A program made the translations under genes and the position numbers. Below, piece after piece: positions 27,629-35,839 of a stretch of 44,966 bases of DNA. The DNA comes from DATEOR01 sp035296905. Lineage in GTDB: Bacteria; Actinomycetota; Thermoleophilia; Gaiellales; Gaiellaceae. The notes below the pieces were generated by a model that searched no databases, was not told the DNA's origin, and was given only the letters and a program-made list of their open reading frames with translations. Positions within the stretch are counted from its first letter, which is position 1. Every line of letters begins with the position of its first letter. The DNA lies in NCBI GenBank assembly GCA_035296905.1, contig DATHAA010000020.1, positions 1 to 44,966 on the forward strand, given 5' to 3'.

Positions 27629-28554
27629 TGCCACGCGCGATCTGGACGGGCTCGATCGCATTCGGACTCGTCAACGTTCCGGTGCGCATGTACAGCGCCG
27701 TGGAGGACCACTCGCTCCACTTCAACTACGTTCACGAGCCGGACGGGAGCCGGATCGGCTACGAAAAGGTCTGCAAGGAGGAGGGGAAGCCCGTCCCCGA
27801 CTCGGAGATCGTCAAGGGCTTCGAATACGAGAAGGGCGAGTGGGTCTACATGACCGATGAGGACTTCGAGGTCGCCGCCGCGGAGAACCACCGCACGATC
27901 GACATCCGCCAGTTCGTGCCGTTCGACGAGATCGACCCGATCTACTTCGAGCGCACCTACTACCTCGGCCCCGAGGAGAACGGCGAGCGCGTCTACGCCC
28001 TCCTCCTCCGCGCGATGGAGGAATCGGGCCTCGCCGGGGTCGCCAAGTGGGTCATGCGCGACCGGCAGAACCTCGGCTGCCTGCGGGTCCGGGAGGGCGC
28101 GATCACGCTCGAGCGCATGCACTTCGCCGACGAGGTGCGCGCCGTCGAAGACATCGCGCCGAAGAAGGCAAAGGTGGACGAGAAGGAGCTCGCAATGGCG
28201 TCGCAGCTCGTCGAGCAGTTTCGCGACTCCTTCGACCCGAACGAATACCGGGACACCTACCGAGACGCGCTTTGCGAGATCATCAAGGCGAAGCGCAAGG
28301 GCGAGCCGGTGCATGCCGAGCCGACGGCCGAGCTGGAGGCGCCGACCGACCTCATGGCCGCCTTGCGGGCGAGCCTCGAGGCGTCACAGCGGGGCCGCGG
28401 ACGAAAGCGCCAGGACTCCGATCAGAACGGAAACGGCGAGCTCGACGCGCTCTCGAAGGAGGAGCTCTACGAGCTCGCTCGCGAGGCCGACATCCCGGGC
28501 CGCTCCGACATGTCCAAGAAGGATCTGGTCAAGGCGCTAGGCCAGGCCGCCTAG
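27628..28554 (+). CDS. ku: DNA end-binding protein Ku
   Basis: A 308-residue bacterial Ku, which forms a homodimeric ring on double-strand ends and recruits LigD in non-homologous end joining. Landmarks are MPRAIWTGSIAFGLVNVPVRMYSA, HEPDGSRIGYEKVCKEEGKPV, VPFDEIDPIYFERTYYLGP and the core AMASQLVEQF. After the core comes a basic linker (RGRGRKRQ) and a SAP/Rho-N-like tail (LDALSKEELYELAREADIPGRSDMSKK). That tail resembles extended C-termini that add DNA contacts. No ligD is in the window. Confidence 0.96.
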   Translation: MPRAIWTGSIAFGLVNVPVRMYSAVEDHSLHFNYVHEPDGSRIGYEKVCKEEGKPVPDSEIVKGFEYEKGEWVYMTDEDFEVAAAENHRTIDIRQFVPFDEIDPIYFERTYYLGPEENGERVYALLLRAMEESGLAGVAKWVMRDRQNLGCLRVREGAITLERMHFADEVRAVEDIAPKKAKVDEKELAMASQLVEQFRDSFDPNEYRDTYRDALCEIIKAKRKGEPVHAEPTAELEAPTDLMAALRASLEASQRGRGRKRQDSDQNGNGELDALSKEELYELAREADIPGRSDMSKKDLVKALGQAA

Positions 28555-28557
28555 CCG

Positions 28558-28983
28558 GTGGAAGACGAACAGCCTTTCCCCGAGTACGCGGCGCTCGCTG
28601 CAGCCTTCGGCACGGCTCTGGCCGGGTTCCTCGTCGTGGCCGGACGGAGGCTCCCCGCGCGGATCTCGCTGACGGACACCGTCCGCATCGGGCTCGCGAG
28701 CTACAAGGTCGGCCGCCTGATCGCCAAGGATCGGGTGACGTCGTTCGTCCGTGCTCCGGTGACCGAGGATGCCGAGGCGACCGAGCCGAAGCGCGAAGGC
28801 AGCGCGCGGGCACTCGGCGAGCTCGTCACCTGCCCGCACTGCATCGGACTCTGGGCGGCTTCGGGCTTCACCTACTCGCTTGTCCTCTTCCCGCGCCAGA
28901 CCCGGCTCGTGACGACGATCTTCGGCGGCCAGGCGGTCGCAGACTTCCTGAACGCCGCGTTCGTGCGGCTCCGGGACGACTAG
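28558..28983 (+). CDS. DUF1360 membrane-associated protein
   Basis: A 141-residue protein with hydrophobic stretches at about 10-30 and 95-115. It has the DUF1360 pattern: TDTVRIGLASYKVGRLIAKDRVTSFVRAPV, then VTCPHCIGLWAA (CPxC) and a final FLNAAFVRLRD. The GTG start lies 3 bp after the ku stop, so it is likely the third gene of the DUF2231-ku operon. The family is known from spore or envelope contexts but its function is unknown. Its stop interlocks (CTAG) with the zincin gene. Confidence 0.82.
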   Translation: MEDEQPFPEYAALAAAFGTALAGFLVVAGRRLPARISLTDTVRIGLASYKVGRLIAKDRVTSFVRAPVTEDAEATEPKREGSARALGELVTCPHCIGLWAASGFTYSLVLFPRQTRLVTTIFGGQAVADFLNAAFVRLRDD

Positions 28984-29309
28984 TTCCAGCCGAGTTCTTC
29001 GAGGCGGTCCTCGTCGATCCCGAAGTGGTGGGCCACTTCGTGGAGGACGGTGATGCGGATCTCCTCCTCGAGCACGGCGGGGTCGTCGCCGAACTCCTCC
29101 TCGAGCGGCAGGCGGTAGATGGCGATCTTGTCCGGGAGGACGCCCGAGTAGTCGTGACGCTCGGTGAGCGGGATCCCGAAGTAGAGGCCGAAGAGGTCGG
29201 GGTCCTCCTGGTTCTCGTCCTCGACGACGATCTCGACGTTGGACATCGCCGCGCGCAGCTCGGCCGGTAGCGAGGCAAGCGCCCGCTCCACATGCTCGTC
29301 GAAGGTCAA
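28980..29309 (-). CDS. small zincin-like metallopeptidase family protein
   Basis: A 109-residue protein of the minimal zincin group. It contains HEVAHHFG (HExxH, then an extra His), preceded by the acidic IVVEDENQEDPDLFGLYFGIPL and DKIAIYRLPLEEEF. TTG 29307-29309 is chosen as start because its TTGA overlaps the rhomboid stop by 4 nt; the longer frame upstream is antisense to or out of frame with rhomboid. Probably a zinc-dependent peptidase, but catalytic activity has rarely been shown for this group. Confidence 0.8.
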   Translation of the reverse strand: MTFDEHVERALASLPAELRAAMSNVEIVVEDENQEDPDLFGLYFGIPLTERHDYSGVLPDKIAIYRLPLEEEFGDDPAVLEEEIRITVLHEVAHHFGIDEDRLEELGWN

Positions 29310-29995
29310 TACGCGGGCCGCACGGGTCTGGGGCGGCCGGCCGAGAAGATCTTGATTGCGAGGAGGCCGAAGGCGAAGCCGCCGATGTGCGCGAAGAACG
29401 CGACGCCGCCGCCCTGCTCCGGCGCGACGAGGGACTCCGAGCCGAGGAAGAGCTGGAGCAGGAACCAGATTCCGAGGAACAGGAGCGCGGGGAGCTCGAG
29501 GAAGAAGAACGGGATCACCCACGTGAAGACGCGCCCGCCGGGGAAGAGCACGATGTAGGCGCCGAGCACGGCGGCGATTGCCCCGCTCGCGCCGACGTTG
29601 GGGATCTCCGCGGAGGCGGCCGACCCCATCTGGAGCGTGACGATGGTCTGGCTCAGCGTCGCGAAGAGCCCGCCCACGAGGTAGAAGGCCACGAAGCGGG
29701 GCCGGCCGAGCGTGTCCTCGACGTTGTTCGCGAAGATCCAGAGGAAGAGCATGTTGCCGAGGATGTGCTCCCAGCCTCCGTGCATGAACATCGCGGTGAA
29801 GATGTCGGTCCACCACGGGTTGCCCGGCGCGACACAGTCGTGCACCGGCTCGCAAGGGAAGTAGCCGGAGTCGAGGATCGCCCGGTTCAGGTGCGGCAGC
29901 TCGTAGAGGATCCAAACGCCGAAGTTGATCGCGATGAGCGCGACCGTCACGACCGGGAAGCGCCTGGTCGGGACGTTGTCCCTGAGCGGGAGCAT
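29306..29995 (-). CDS. rhomboid-family intramembrane serine protease
   Basis: A 229-residue, six- to seven-helix membrane protein. The rhomboid core is visible: FMHGGWEHILGNMLFLWIFANNVE (loop 1 with HGGWxH), the nucleophile Ser in NVGASGAIAAVLG, and the catalytic His in FFAHIGGFAFG. A Cys-containing insertion (CEPVHDCVAP) in the first extracellular loop could form a disulfide. ATG 29993-29995 follows the OTC stop directly (TAGGAATG), so it is last but one in a long minus-strand operon. Substrate unknown. Confidence 0.93.
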   Translation of the reverse strand: MLPLRDNVPTRRFPVVTVALIAINFGVWILYELPHLNRAILDSGYFPCEPVHDCVAPGNPWWTDIFTAMFMHGGWEHILGNMLFLWIFANNVEDTLGRPRFVAFYLVGGLFATLSQTIVTLQMGSAASAEIPNVGASGAIAAVLGAYIVLFPGGRVFTWVIPFFFLELPALLFLGIWFLLQLFLGSESLVAPEQGGGVAFFAHIGGFAFGLLAIKIFSAGRPRPVRPAY

Positions 29996-29997
29996 TC

Positions 29998-30936
29998 CTA
30001 GCGGATCACGAGCGCCATCAGCGCCTTCTGCGCGTGCAGCCGGTTCTCTGCCTGGTCCCAGACGGCCGAGCGCCGGCCGTAGAGAACCTCCTTCGTGATC
30101 TCCTCGCCGTAGTGGGCCGGCAGGCAGTGGAGCACGATCGCCCGCTCGCTCCCGAGCTGGAGAAGCGCATCGTCGATCCCGAAGCCCTCGAGGTCGGCGA
30201 GCCTCCGTTCGCGCTCCTCGTCCTGGCCCATGCTCGTCCAGACGTCGGTGTAGAGGACGTCCGCGCCCTCGGCGCCCGCGCGCGGATCGTGCGTCAACTC
30301 GACCGATCTTCCGGAGACATTGGCCGCTGCACGTGCCCAGCCGACGACTTCGTCGTTCGGCTCGTAACCCTCCGGTGTAGCCGCGACGAAGTCCATCCCC
30401 AGCTTCGCGCACGCGACCATGAGCGAGTTGCAGACGTTGTTCCCGTCGCCGAGGTACGCGACGCGGACGCCGTCGAAGCCGCCGAGTCGTTCCCTGATCG
30501 TCATCACGTCGGCGAGCGCCTGGCACGGATGGAAGTCGTCGGCGAGCCCGTTGATGACCGGGATGTCCGCGGCGGCGGCGAGCGCGTCCACATCGGCTTG
30601 GGCGAAGGTGCGGATCATGATCCCGTCGAGGTAGCGGGAGAGCACGGTGCCCGTGTCCTCGATCGTCTCGCCGCGCCCGAGCTGCAGGTCACCGGCCGCG
30701 AGGTAGAGCGCGGTGCCGCCGAGCTGGAACATCCCCACCTCGAAGCTGACGCGCGTCCTCGTCGAGGGCTTCTGGAAGATCATCCCGAGCGACCTGCCCT
30801 CGAGGTGACGGTGCTCGACACGCTCGCGCTGGCGCGCCTTCAGCCGGTCGGCGAGGTCGAGGACACTCGTGAGCTCGTCCGCGTCCCAGTCGTTTATGCG
30901 CAGAAAGTCCCGCCCCTTGAGCTGTGCAGAGATCAC
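29998..30936 (-). CDS. argF: ornithine carbamoyltransferase
   Basis: A 312-residue transcarbamylase. The carbamoyl-phosphate loop STRTRVSFE lies near residue 58. HPCQALADVMT, DVWTSMGQ and HCLPAHYGEEI near residue 270 are the ornithine-enzyme signatures. It lies directly downstream of carbamate kinase, an arrangement of catabolic OTCs (citrulline breakdown giving ATP), rather than with arginine-biosynthesis genes. No arginine deiminase is in the window, so the direction of flux cannot be decided. Confidence 0.93.
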   Translation of the reverse strand: MISAQLKGRDFLRINDWDADELTSVLDLADRLKARQRERVEHRHLEGRSLGMIFQKPSTRTRVSFEVGMFQLGGTALYLAAGDLQLGRGETIEDTGTVLSRYLDGIMIRTFAQADVDALAAAADIPVINGLADDFHPCQALADVMTIRERLGGFDGVRVAYLGDGNNVCNSLMVACAKLGMDFVAATPEGYEPNDEVVGWARAAANVSGRSVELTHDPRAGAEGADVLYTDVWTSMGQDEERERRLADLEGFGIDDALLQLGSERAIVLHCLPAHYGEEITKEVLYGRRSAVWDQAENRLHAQKALMALVIR

Positions 30937-30945
30937 GCGCGCATC

Positions 30946-31857
30946 CTAGGCGGGCGCGACGATGCGGGTGCCCGGATCTCCGGCTGCGAGCGCGTCCGAG
31001 CTCGTGATGAGCGCCTCACCACCCGTCTCGCGGACGAAGCGAAACGCGGCCTCCACTTTCGGGCGCATGCTGCCCGCGGGGAGCGAGTCGATCAGCCCGT
31101 CGTCTCGGCCGGGAACGAGCTCCTCGACGGCCTGCTGCTCGTCGGTGCCGAAGCCCGTGTAGACCGACGGCACCTGCGTGAGGACGACGAACCGCTCGGC
31201 ACCGAGCTCGATCGCGAGGAGCGCGGAGGCGTGGTCCTTGTCGATGACCGCGTCGACGCCGTCGTGGCGTCCGTCGCGCGCGACGACGGGGATCCCCCCG
31301 CCGCCGACGGCGACGACCATCGCTCCGCTCTCGACGAGCGTCCGGATCGGCCCGAGCTCGAGGACCTCGAGAGGCTTGGGGGAGGGAACGACGCGCCGCC
31401 AGCCTCGGTTGGCGTCCTCGCGCACCGCCCAGCCGCGCTCCTGCTCGAGGGCATGCGCGCGCTCGGAGTCGTAAAAGGGGCCCACCGGTTTGGTCGGCTC
31501 GGCGAAGGCAGGGTCGTCCTCGGCGACGACGACGCGGGTGAGGACGACGGCCACGCGCCTGCCCGCGACCGGTTCGAGCTCGGCTGCTGCGAGCGTCCCG
31601 ATCTCGGCCTGGGTCTGGGCGACGGCGAGGTACAGGGGAAGCGGAGGCGCCTCGGCGCTCGCCAGCTCCTGCCGCAGCAGCTCGTTCCCGACCTGGGGCC
31701 CGTTTCCGTGCGTGACCACGGCGGGCCCGTCGGTGAGGATCGAGGCCGCCGCCGCGAAGGTCTTGGCCAGGTTCGCCCGCTGCTCGGCCGCCGTCCCGCG
31801 CTCGCCCGGGCGGAGCAAGGCGTTCCCTCCGAGGGCGACGACGTTCAGAGCGGCCAT
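30946..31857 (-). CDS. arcC: carbamate kinase
   Basis: A 303-residue amino-acid-kinase-fold enzyme making ATP from carbamoyl phosphate (or the reverse). The N-terminus NVVALGGNALLRPGE, HGNGPQVGNELLRQ, VVAVGGGGIPVV, DKDHASALLA and PKVEAAFRFV are all in family positions. It starts at ATG 31857, 46 bp after the cDPG-synthetase-like gene. It is followed closely by OTC, giving the ArcC-ArcB half of an arginine/citrulline energy pathway. Confidence 0.94.
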   Translation of the reverse strand: MAALNVVALGGNALLRPGERGTAAEQRANLAKTFAAAASILTDGPAVVTHGNGPQVGNELLRQELASAEAPPLPLYLAVAQTQAEIGTLAAAELEPVAGRRVAVVLTRVVVAEDDPAFAEPTKPVGPFYDSERAHALEQERGWAVREDANRGWRRVVPSPKPLEVLELGPIRTLVESGAMVVAVGGGGIPVVARDGRHDGVDAVIDKDHASALLAIELGAERFVVLTQVPSVYTGFGTDEQQAVEELVPGRDDGLIDSLPAGSMRPKVEAAFRFVRETGGEALITSSDALAAGDPGTRIVAPA

Positions 31858-31903
31858 AGCGCGTGCTTATTCGCCCGCACCGGCCGCGGCTCCTTGTACC
31901 CGG

Positions 31904-33229
31904 CTATGCTGAGTCGATGACGCCGCGCTCGGCGAGGAGCTGGGCGATCGTCGGCTCGCCGATCTCCTGCAAGCGGTAGGTGACTCGGAGCGCGGGCTTG
32001 TCGAGCTCGATGACGCGGCGGAGATCGATGGGCGTCCCGATGAGGACGAGCTCGGCGTCCGAGCGAGCGATCGTCTCCCGGAGCTCCTCCATCTGCTTGC
32101 GCCCGTAGCCCATCGCCGGGAGGAGCTGGGTCATGTGCGGGTACTTCGCGAAGGTGTCCTTGATCGAGCCGACGGCGAACGGACGCGGGTCGACGAGCTC
32201 GGAAGCGCCGCCTGCCTTCGCGGCGAGTACCGCGGCGCCGTAGGTCATCTCTCCGTGGGTGAGCGTCGGCCCGTCCTCGATCGCGAGGACGCGTTTGCCG
32301 GCGATCTGATGTGTGTCCTGCTCGACCTCGAAGGGCGAGGCCGCGCGCACGACCGCCGCGTCCGGATTGACGGCGAGGATCGAGGTCAGCACCGCCTCGA
32401 CTCCTTCCTTGGGCGCGGTGTCGATCTTGTTCACGACGCAGGCGTCGGCCATGCGCAGGTTGGTCTCGCCGGGGTGGTAGCGGAGCTCGTGACCCGGCCT
32501 GTGCGGATCGACGACGACGAGGTGGAGGTTCGGGTGGATGAACGGGGTGTCGTTGTTGCCCCCGTCCCACAGCACCACGTCTGCCTCCTGTTCGGCGCGC
32601 TCGAGGATGGCGGCGTAGTCGATCCCAGCGAAGACGATGTTGCCCTCGGCGATGTGGGGCTCGTACTCCTCGCGCTCCTCGATGGTTGCGTCGGCCGCGT
32701 CCAGATCCTCGTAGCGCTCGAAGCGCTGCACGGCCTGCTTCGTGAGTTCGCCGTACGGCATCGGGTGCCGGAGGACCGCCACGCGCTTGCCTGCGCCGCG
32801 CAGCACCGCGGCCACGTGGCGCGTCGTCTGGCTCTTGCCGGAGCCCGTGCGCACCGCGCAGATGGCGACGACCGGCTTCGAGGAGCGCAGCTCGGTCGAG
32901 CGCGGGCCCATCAGCCGGAAGTCGGCCCCGGCGGCCAATGCGATGGAGCCGATGTGCATCACGTGCTCGTGGGTCACGTCGGAGTAGGCGAAGACGACGT
33001 CGTCCACCTCCTCGCTCCGGATGAGGTCGGCCAGCTCTTCCTCAGCGCGGATCGAAATACCTTCCGGATAGCCCGCGCCGGCGAGCTCGGCCGGGTAGAC
33101 GCGGCCTTCGATGTCCGGGATCTGAGTGGCGGTGAAGGCGACCACCCGAACGTCGTCCCGCCCACGGAAGGCGACGTTGAAGTTGTGGAAGTCGCGGCCG
33201 GCCGCTCCGGCGATCAGGACCTTGCGCAT
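31904..33229 (-). CDS. cyclic-2,3-diphosphoglycerate synthetase-like P-loop protein (COG2403 type)
   Basis: A 441-residue cytosolic protein. The N-terminal Rossmann-like domain (RKVLIAGAAGRDFHNFNVAFR, about 1-125) is followed by a P-loop domain with Walker A AVRTGSGKSQTTRHV, then VLWDGGNNDTPF and VVNKIDTAPK, a GTPase-like NKxD. The arrangement matches the cyclic-2,3-DPG synthetase family, which in methanogens makes an unusual thermoprotectant, and its uncharacterised bacterial homologues. ATG 33227-33229 shares one base with the upstream M3-type stop (TGATG). Linkage to carbamate kinase and OTC suggests a role connected to carbamoyl-phosphate or ATP supply; the bacterial substrate is unknown. 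Confidence 0.75.
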   Translation of the reverse strand: MRKVLIAGAAGRDFHNFNVAFRGRDDVRVVAFTATQIPDIEGRVYPAELAGAGYPEGISIRAEEELADLIRSEEVDDVVFAYSDVTHEHVMHIGSIALAAGADFRLMGPRSTELRSSKPVVAICAVRTGSGKSQTTRHVAAVLRGAGKRVAVLRHPMPYGELTKQAVQRFERYEDLDAADATIEEREEYEPHIAEGNIVFAGIDYAAILERAEQEADVVLWDGGNNDTPFIHPNLHLVVVDPHRPGHELRYHPGETNLRMADACVVNKIDTAPKEGVEAVLTSILAVNPDAAVVRAASPFEVEQDTHQIAGKRVLAIEDGPTLTHGEMTYGAAVLAAKAGGASELVDPRPFAVGSIKDTFAKYPHMTQLLPAMGYGRKQMEELRETIARSDAELVLIGTPIDLRRVIELDKPALRVTYRLQEIGEPTIAQLLAERGVIDSA

Positions 33230-34716
33230 CAGGCGACAGTCTCGCCGATTCGCTCCGCCACCGCGCCGAGCTCGAGCTCGGCGCCCGCGACTTCGGAGAG
33301 AAGCTCGTCCGCGGTCGGCCTCTGGCCCTCCGCCCAGAGCTCCCGTAGGAGCGAGCCAGCCTCGCGGCGGGTGAACCAGGCGCGCCCGAACTCCTCCCGC
33401 AGGAACGAACGCAGGAGAGATTCGAAGGCCCACGCCCGCAGGTAGCTCGACGAGTAGAAGCCGGCGTCAACGTCGGCGAGGAAGTCGACGTCGGACACCT
33501 CGATCTTCAGTGCGTCCTGCATCCGCTCGACGTAGCGTCCGCGCATCGACTCGAGTTCCGCCTCGCCGTGGAGCTCAAGCTCGTAGAGAAACTTGGCGGC
33601 GTAGCGGCGGACGAAGTAGAGCTGCCCGGCCGACGCCTCGGCGGCGAAGTCCTCGGGTCTCGCGAAGTCGAGACGCCGCTCGAGCCACGTGGGTTCGTTG
33701 ACCAGGAGCTCGAGCAGCATCGCCCACCCCTCGGTGACTGCGTTGTCGCCGAGCCGGCGTGCCTCGACGGGAAGGTCCGCCGAGGTATGCGCGTAGTGCT
33801 CCGTGTGTCCCGCCTCGTGGAAGAGCGCATGCCAGTCGTCGGGGCCTCCGATCGGCTGGATGACGAGCATGACGCGGCCGGGAACCTCGATCGGTGCGCA
33901 GAAGGCGCGCGGAGATTTCGTGGGCCGCGACTCGATGTCGAGGTTGACGTTCTGCTGCGTCTCGAGGTCGATCCCGAGTCCGGCGAGCGTAGCCTCGAGA
34001 GCGGGCAGCATCGCCTGGCCGGGGAAGCCCGTGTCCCATTCGTTGGCCCGGAAGAGGCGGGGTACGTCCCAGCGCTTCGCCTCCTCGAGCGGGATTCCGA
34101 CTCGCCGCCGGAAGAGCGCGCCCATGGCGCGCACGTACATGTCCTCGGTGTCCGTCAAGAAGAGCTCGCACTGGGCGGCGAGCTCGTCGAGCGTGAAGCC
34201 GAAGCCCGTGTAGAGGTCGCGGTAGGTGGGCGCGCCGAGCTCCTTCGTCGCGGACCTTCGTACCTCCGCGATGTGGATGTGGCGCTCGTTCAGGTGCTCC
34301 TCGGTCAGTGTTACGCGCGAGCGGTCGAGCCGCTCGCGGCGGCCGCGGTCCGGCTCGTTGGCGATCGACGGGCGCAGGAGCCGGTAGCCGATCTCCTCCC
34401 CGTCGACGCTCGCGGTCAGAGAAGCCTCCAGGCCGGCGATCTCCTCGGCGTCGGCGCGTGTGCGGTCTCCCACGTAGCCCTCACAGCCGAAGCGCCAGAG
34501 CTCGCGGGCGCCGCGGCCCTCGATCTCCGCCGACGCGGAGAGGCGCCGGCACGCGTCGAGCGTCGTCAGGTCGGAGAAGCGCTCGTAGATCGGGGAGAGC
34601 TCGAACTCGTCCTTCAGGCCCGCGAAATGGAGGTAGTACTCCTCGTCGAGCGCGGCGATGAACCGGTCGGCTTCGTCCCGGTACGCCTCGAGCTCTGCCA
34701 CCGGGGCGGTCGCCAT
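33229..34716 (-). CDS. M3-like (gluzincin) metallopeptidase
   Basis: A 495-residue soluble, mostly helical protein. The zinc motif HEAGH (ALFHEAGHTEHYAHT) lies near residue 300, with the third ligand Glu probably in NAVTEGWAMLLE about 30 residues on, as in the M3/M32 peptidases. No signal peptide, so it is cytosolic. ATG 34714-34716 is chosen because the protein begins ATAPVAELEAYRDEADRFIAAL; more upstream residues are antisense to yjbQ. It is the first gene of the minus-strand run ending in the zincin. The exact subfamily is uncertain. Confidence 0.75.
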   Translation of the reverse strand: MATAPVAELEAYRDEADRFIAALDEEYYLHFAGLKDEFELSPIYERFSDLTTLDACRRLSASAEIEGRGARELWRFGCEGYVGDRTRADAEEIAGLEASLTASVDGEEIGYRLLRPSIANEPDRGRRERLDRSRVTLTEEHLNERHIHIAEVRRSATKELGAPTYRDLYTGFGFTLDELAAQCELFLTDTEDMYVRAMGALFRRRVGIPLEEAKRWDVPRLFRANEWDTGFPGQAMLPALEATLAGLGIDLETQQNVNLDIESRPTKSPRAFCAPIEVPGRVMLVIQPIGGPDDWHALFHEAGHTEHYAHTSADLPVEARRLGDNAVTEGWAMLLELLVNEPTWLERRLDFARPEDFAAEASAGQLYFVRRYAAKFLYELELHGEAELESMRGRYVERMQDALKIEVSDVDFLADVDAGFYSSSYLRAWAFESLLRSFLREEFGRAWFTRREAGSLLRELWAEGQRPTADELLSEVAGAELELGAVAERIGETVA

Positions 34717-34737
34717 GAGTGCCGTAGGATAGCGGCC

Positions 34738-35136
34738 GTGCGGCAGTTCGACGTGCAGACGGAGAAGAAGACCGAGCTCGTCAACATCACCGAGCAGGTG
34801 CGCGATGCGGTCAGGGGAAACGGGGGAGGCTCGGCGGCCCTCGTGTACGTCCCGCACACCACCGCAGCGGTGACGATCAACGAGAACATCGACCCCGATC
34901 TCGTGGACGACCTCGAGCGCGCGTTCGGCAAGGTCGTCGGAGAGGACTGGGAGTGGCGCCACGACGACGCCGACGGCCCCAACGCGCCTTCGCACGCGCG
35001 CTCGACGATCGTCGGCCCGCAGATCATGGTGCCGCTCGACGAGGGCGATCTCGCTCTCGGCACCTACCAGGGGATCTTCTTCTGCGAGTTCGACGGCCCG
35101 CGGACGCGGAAGGTCTACGTCACGACGCTGGCCTGA
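34738..35136 (+). CDS. yjbQ: YjbQ / UPF0047 family protein (secondary thiamine-phosphate synthase-like)
   Basis: A 132-residue single-domain protein. The family core is unmistakable: VYVPHTTAAVTINENIDPDLVDDLERAF, then HDDADGPNAPSHARSTIVGP and GTYQGIFFCEFDGPR. The family has weak thiamine-phosphate synthase activity when overproduced; its true role is open. GTG 34738 lies only 21 bp from the divergent M3-type start. The 3' end overlaps the convergent amidotransferase-like gene by 22 nt. Confidence 0.9.
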   Translation: MRQFDVQTEKKTELVNITEQVRDAVRGNGGGSAALVYVPHTTAAVTINENIDPDLVDDLERAFGKVVGEDWEWRHDDADGPNAPSHARSTIVGPQIMVPLDEGDLALGTYQGIFFCEFDGPRTRKVYVTTLA

Positions 35137-35798
35137 CGCGCAGCGTCCGCGAAGCCGGCGACGAGCGGGTGCGGTGCGTCGTCCCGCGAGCGCGTTTGGA
35201 AGCAGAAGAGCGTCGCAATGAAGAACGGGTGGCCGTCGAGCTCGACGATGCGCGGCTCGCCTTCCTCGTCGACCCCGCTGACTCGCAGGCCGGACTGTTC
35301 CATCCGGGGCCGGTACTCTGGGCTCAGGCCGTAGCTGCAGAAGTAGTCCTCCGTCGCTGACTCGACCCCGTAGAGGCCGGCAGCACGGGTGCCGGGCACC
35401 AGGACGACCGGGTGTTCCTGGCCCCAGAGCGAGCAGGAGAGCGAGGTGACCACGAGGTCCGCCGCGTCCGGGCTCGTCTCCGCGTGCTCCGCGCCTTCCG
35501 CTCCCAGGACGTTCCGTGCGTACTCCACGAGCACGTGCTGGAAGCCGCCTCAGGTGGCGACGAGCGGGATGCCGCGCTCTCGTGCGGCGGTTACCGTGGC
35601 TAGGGCGCCGTCCATGCTCCGGTACGGGCTCGCGGGCGCGAGCCAGATCCCGGCGAAGCGCTCCTCAAGCTCGTCGGCCGAGGGCACGGCGTCCGTCGAG
35701 ATCCACTCCCCTTCGGCGCCCGCGTGGGCGAGACTCGCGTCGAGCATCATGTGCGTCTCGTTCGCGGAGTTGTAGTCGCCGACGACGCCGATGAGCAC
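35115..35798 (-). CDS. CTP-synthase-C-terminus-related glutamine amidotransferase-like selenoprotein (TGA = Sec)
   Basis: One frame of 228 codons interrupted only by TGA at 35552-35550 (codon 83). The N-terminal part reads LIGVVGDYNSANETHMMLDASL to RERGIPLVAT, and the frame continues GGFQHVLVEYARNVLG to GHPFFIATLFCFQTRS and PHPLVAGF. This is the class-I amidotransferase fold; homologues have T-C-G-G-F-Q-H, so TGA sits at the nucleophile position. The family is known to contain selenocysteine members. A possible SECIS-like stem pairs 35535-35531 with 35519-35515, 19 nt after the TGA to an 11-nt loop, but is not convincing. Normal gene calling would split it into 35550-35798 and 35115-35534. 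Function unknown. Confidence 0.82.
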
Positions 35799-35839
35799 CT
35801 GGCGACTCTACCGCTCCAGACCGCCGATACCATCGGGCC

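Noticed and set aside
29998..31857. complete arginine deiminase pathway
   Set aside because: Only OTC and carbamate kinase are present; no arginine deiminase (arcA) or arginine/ornithine antiporter occurs in the window.
30034..31920. 628-codon plus-strand open frame opposite OTC and carbamate kinase
   Set aside because: Spans two conserved minus-strand enzymes and the gap between them; low-complexity Arg/Asp/Val-rich translation with no motif.
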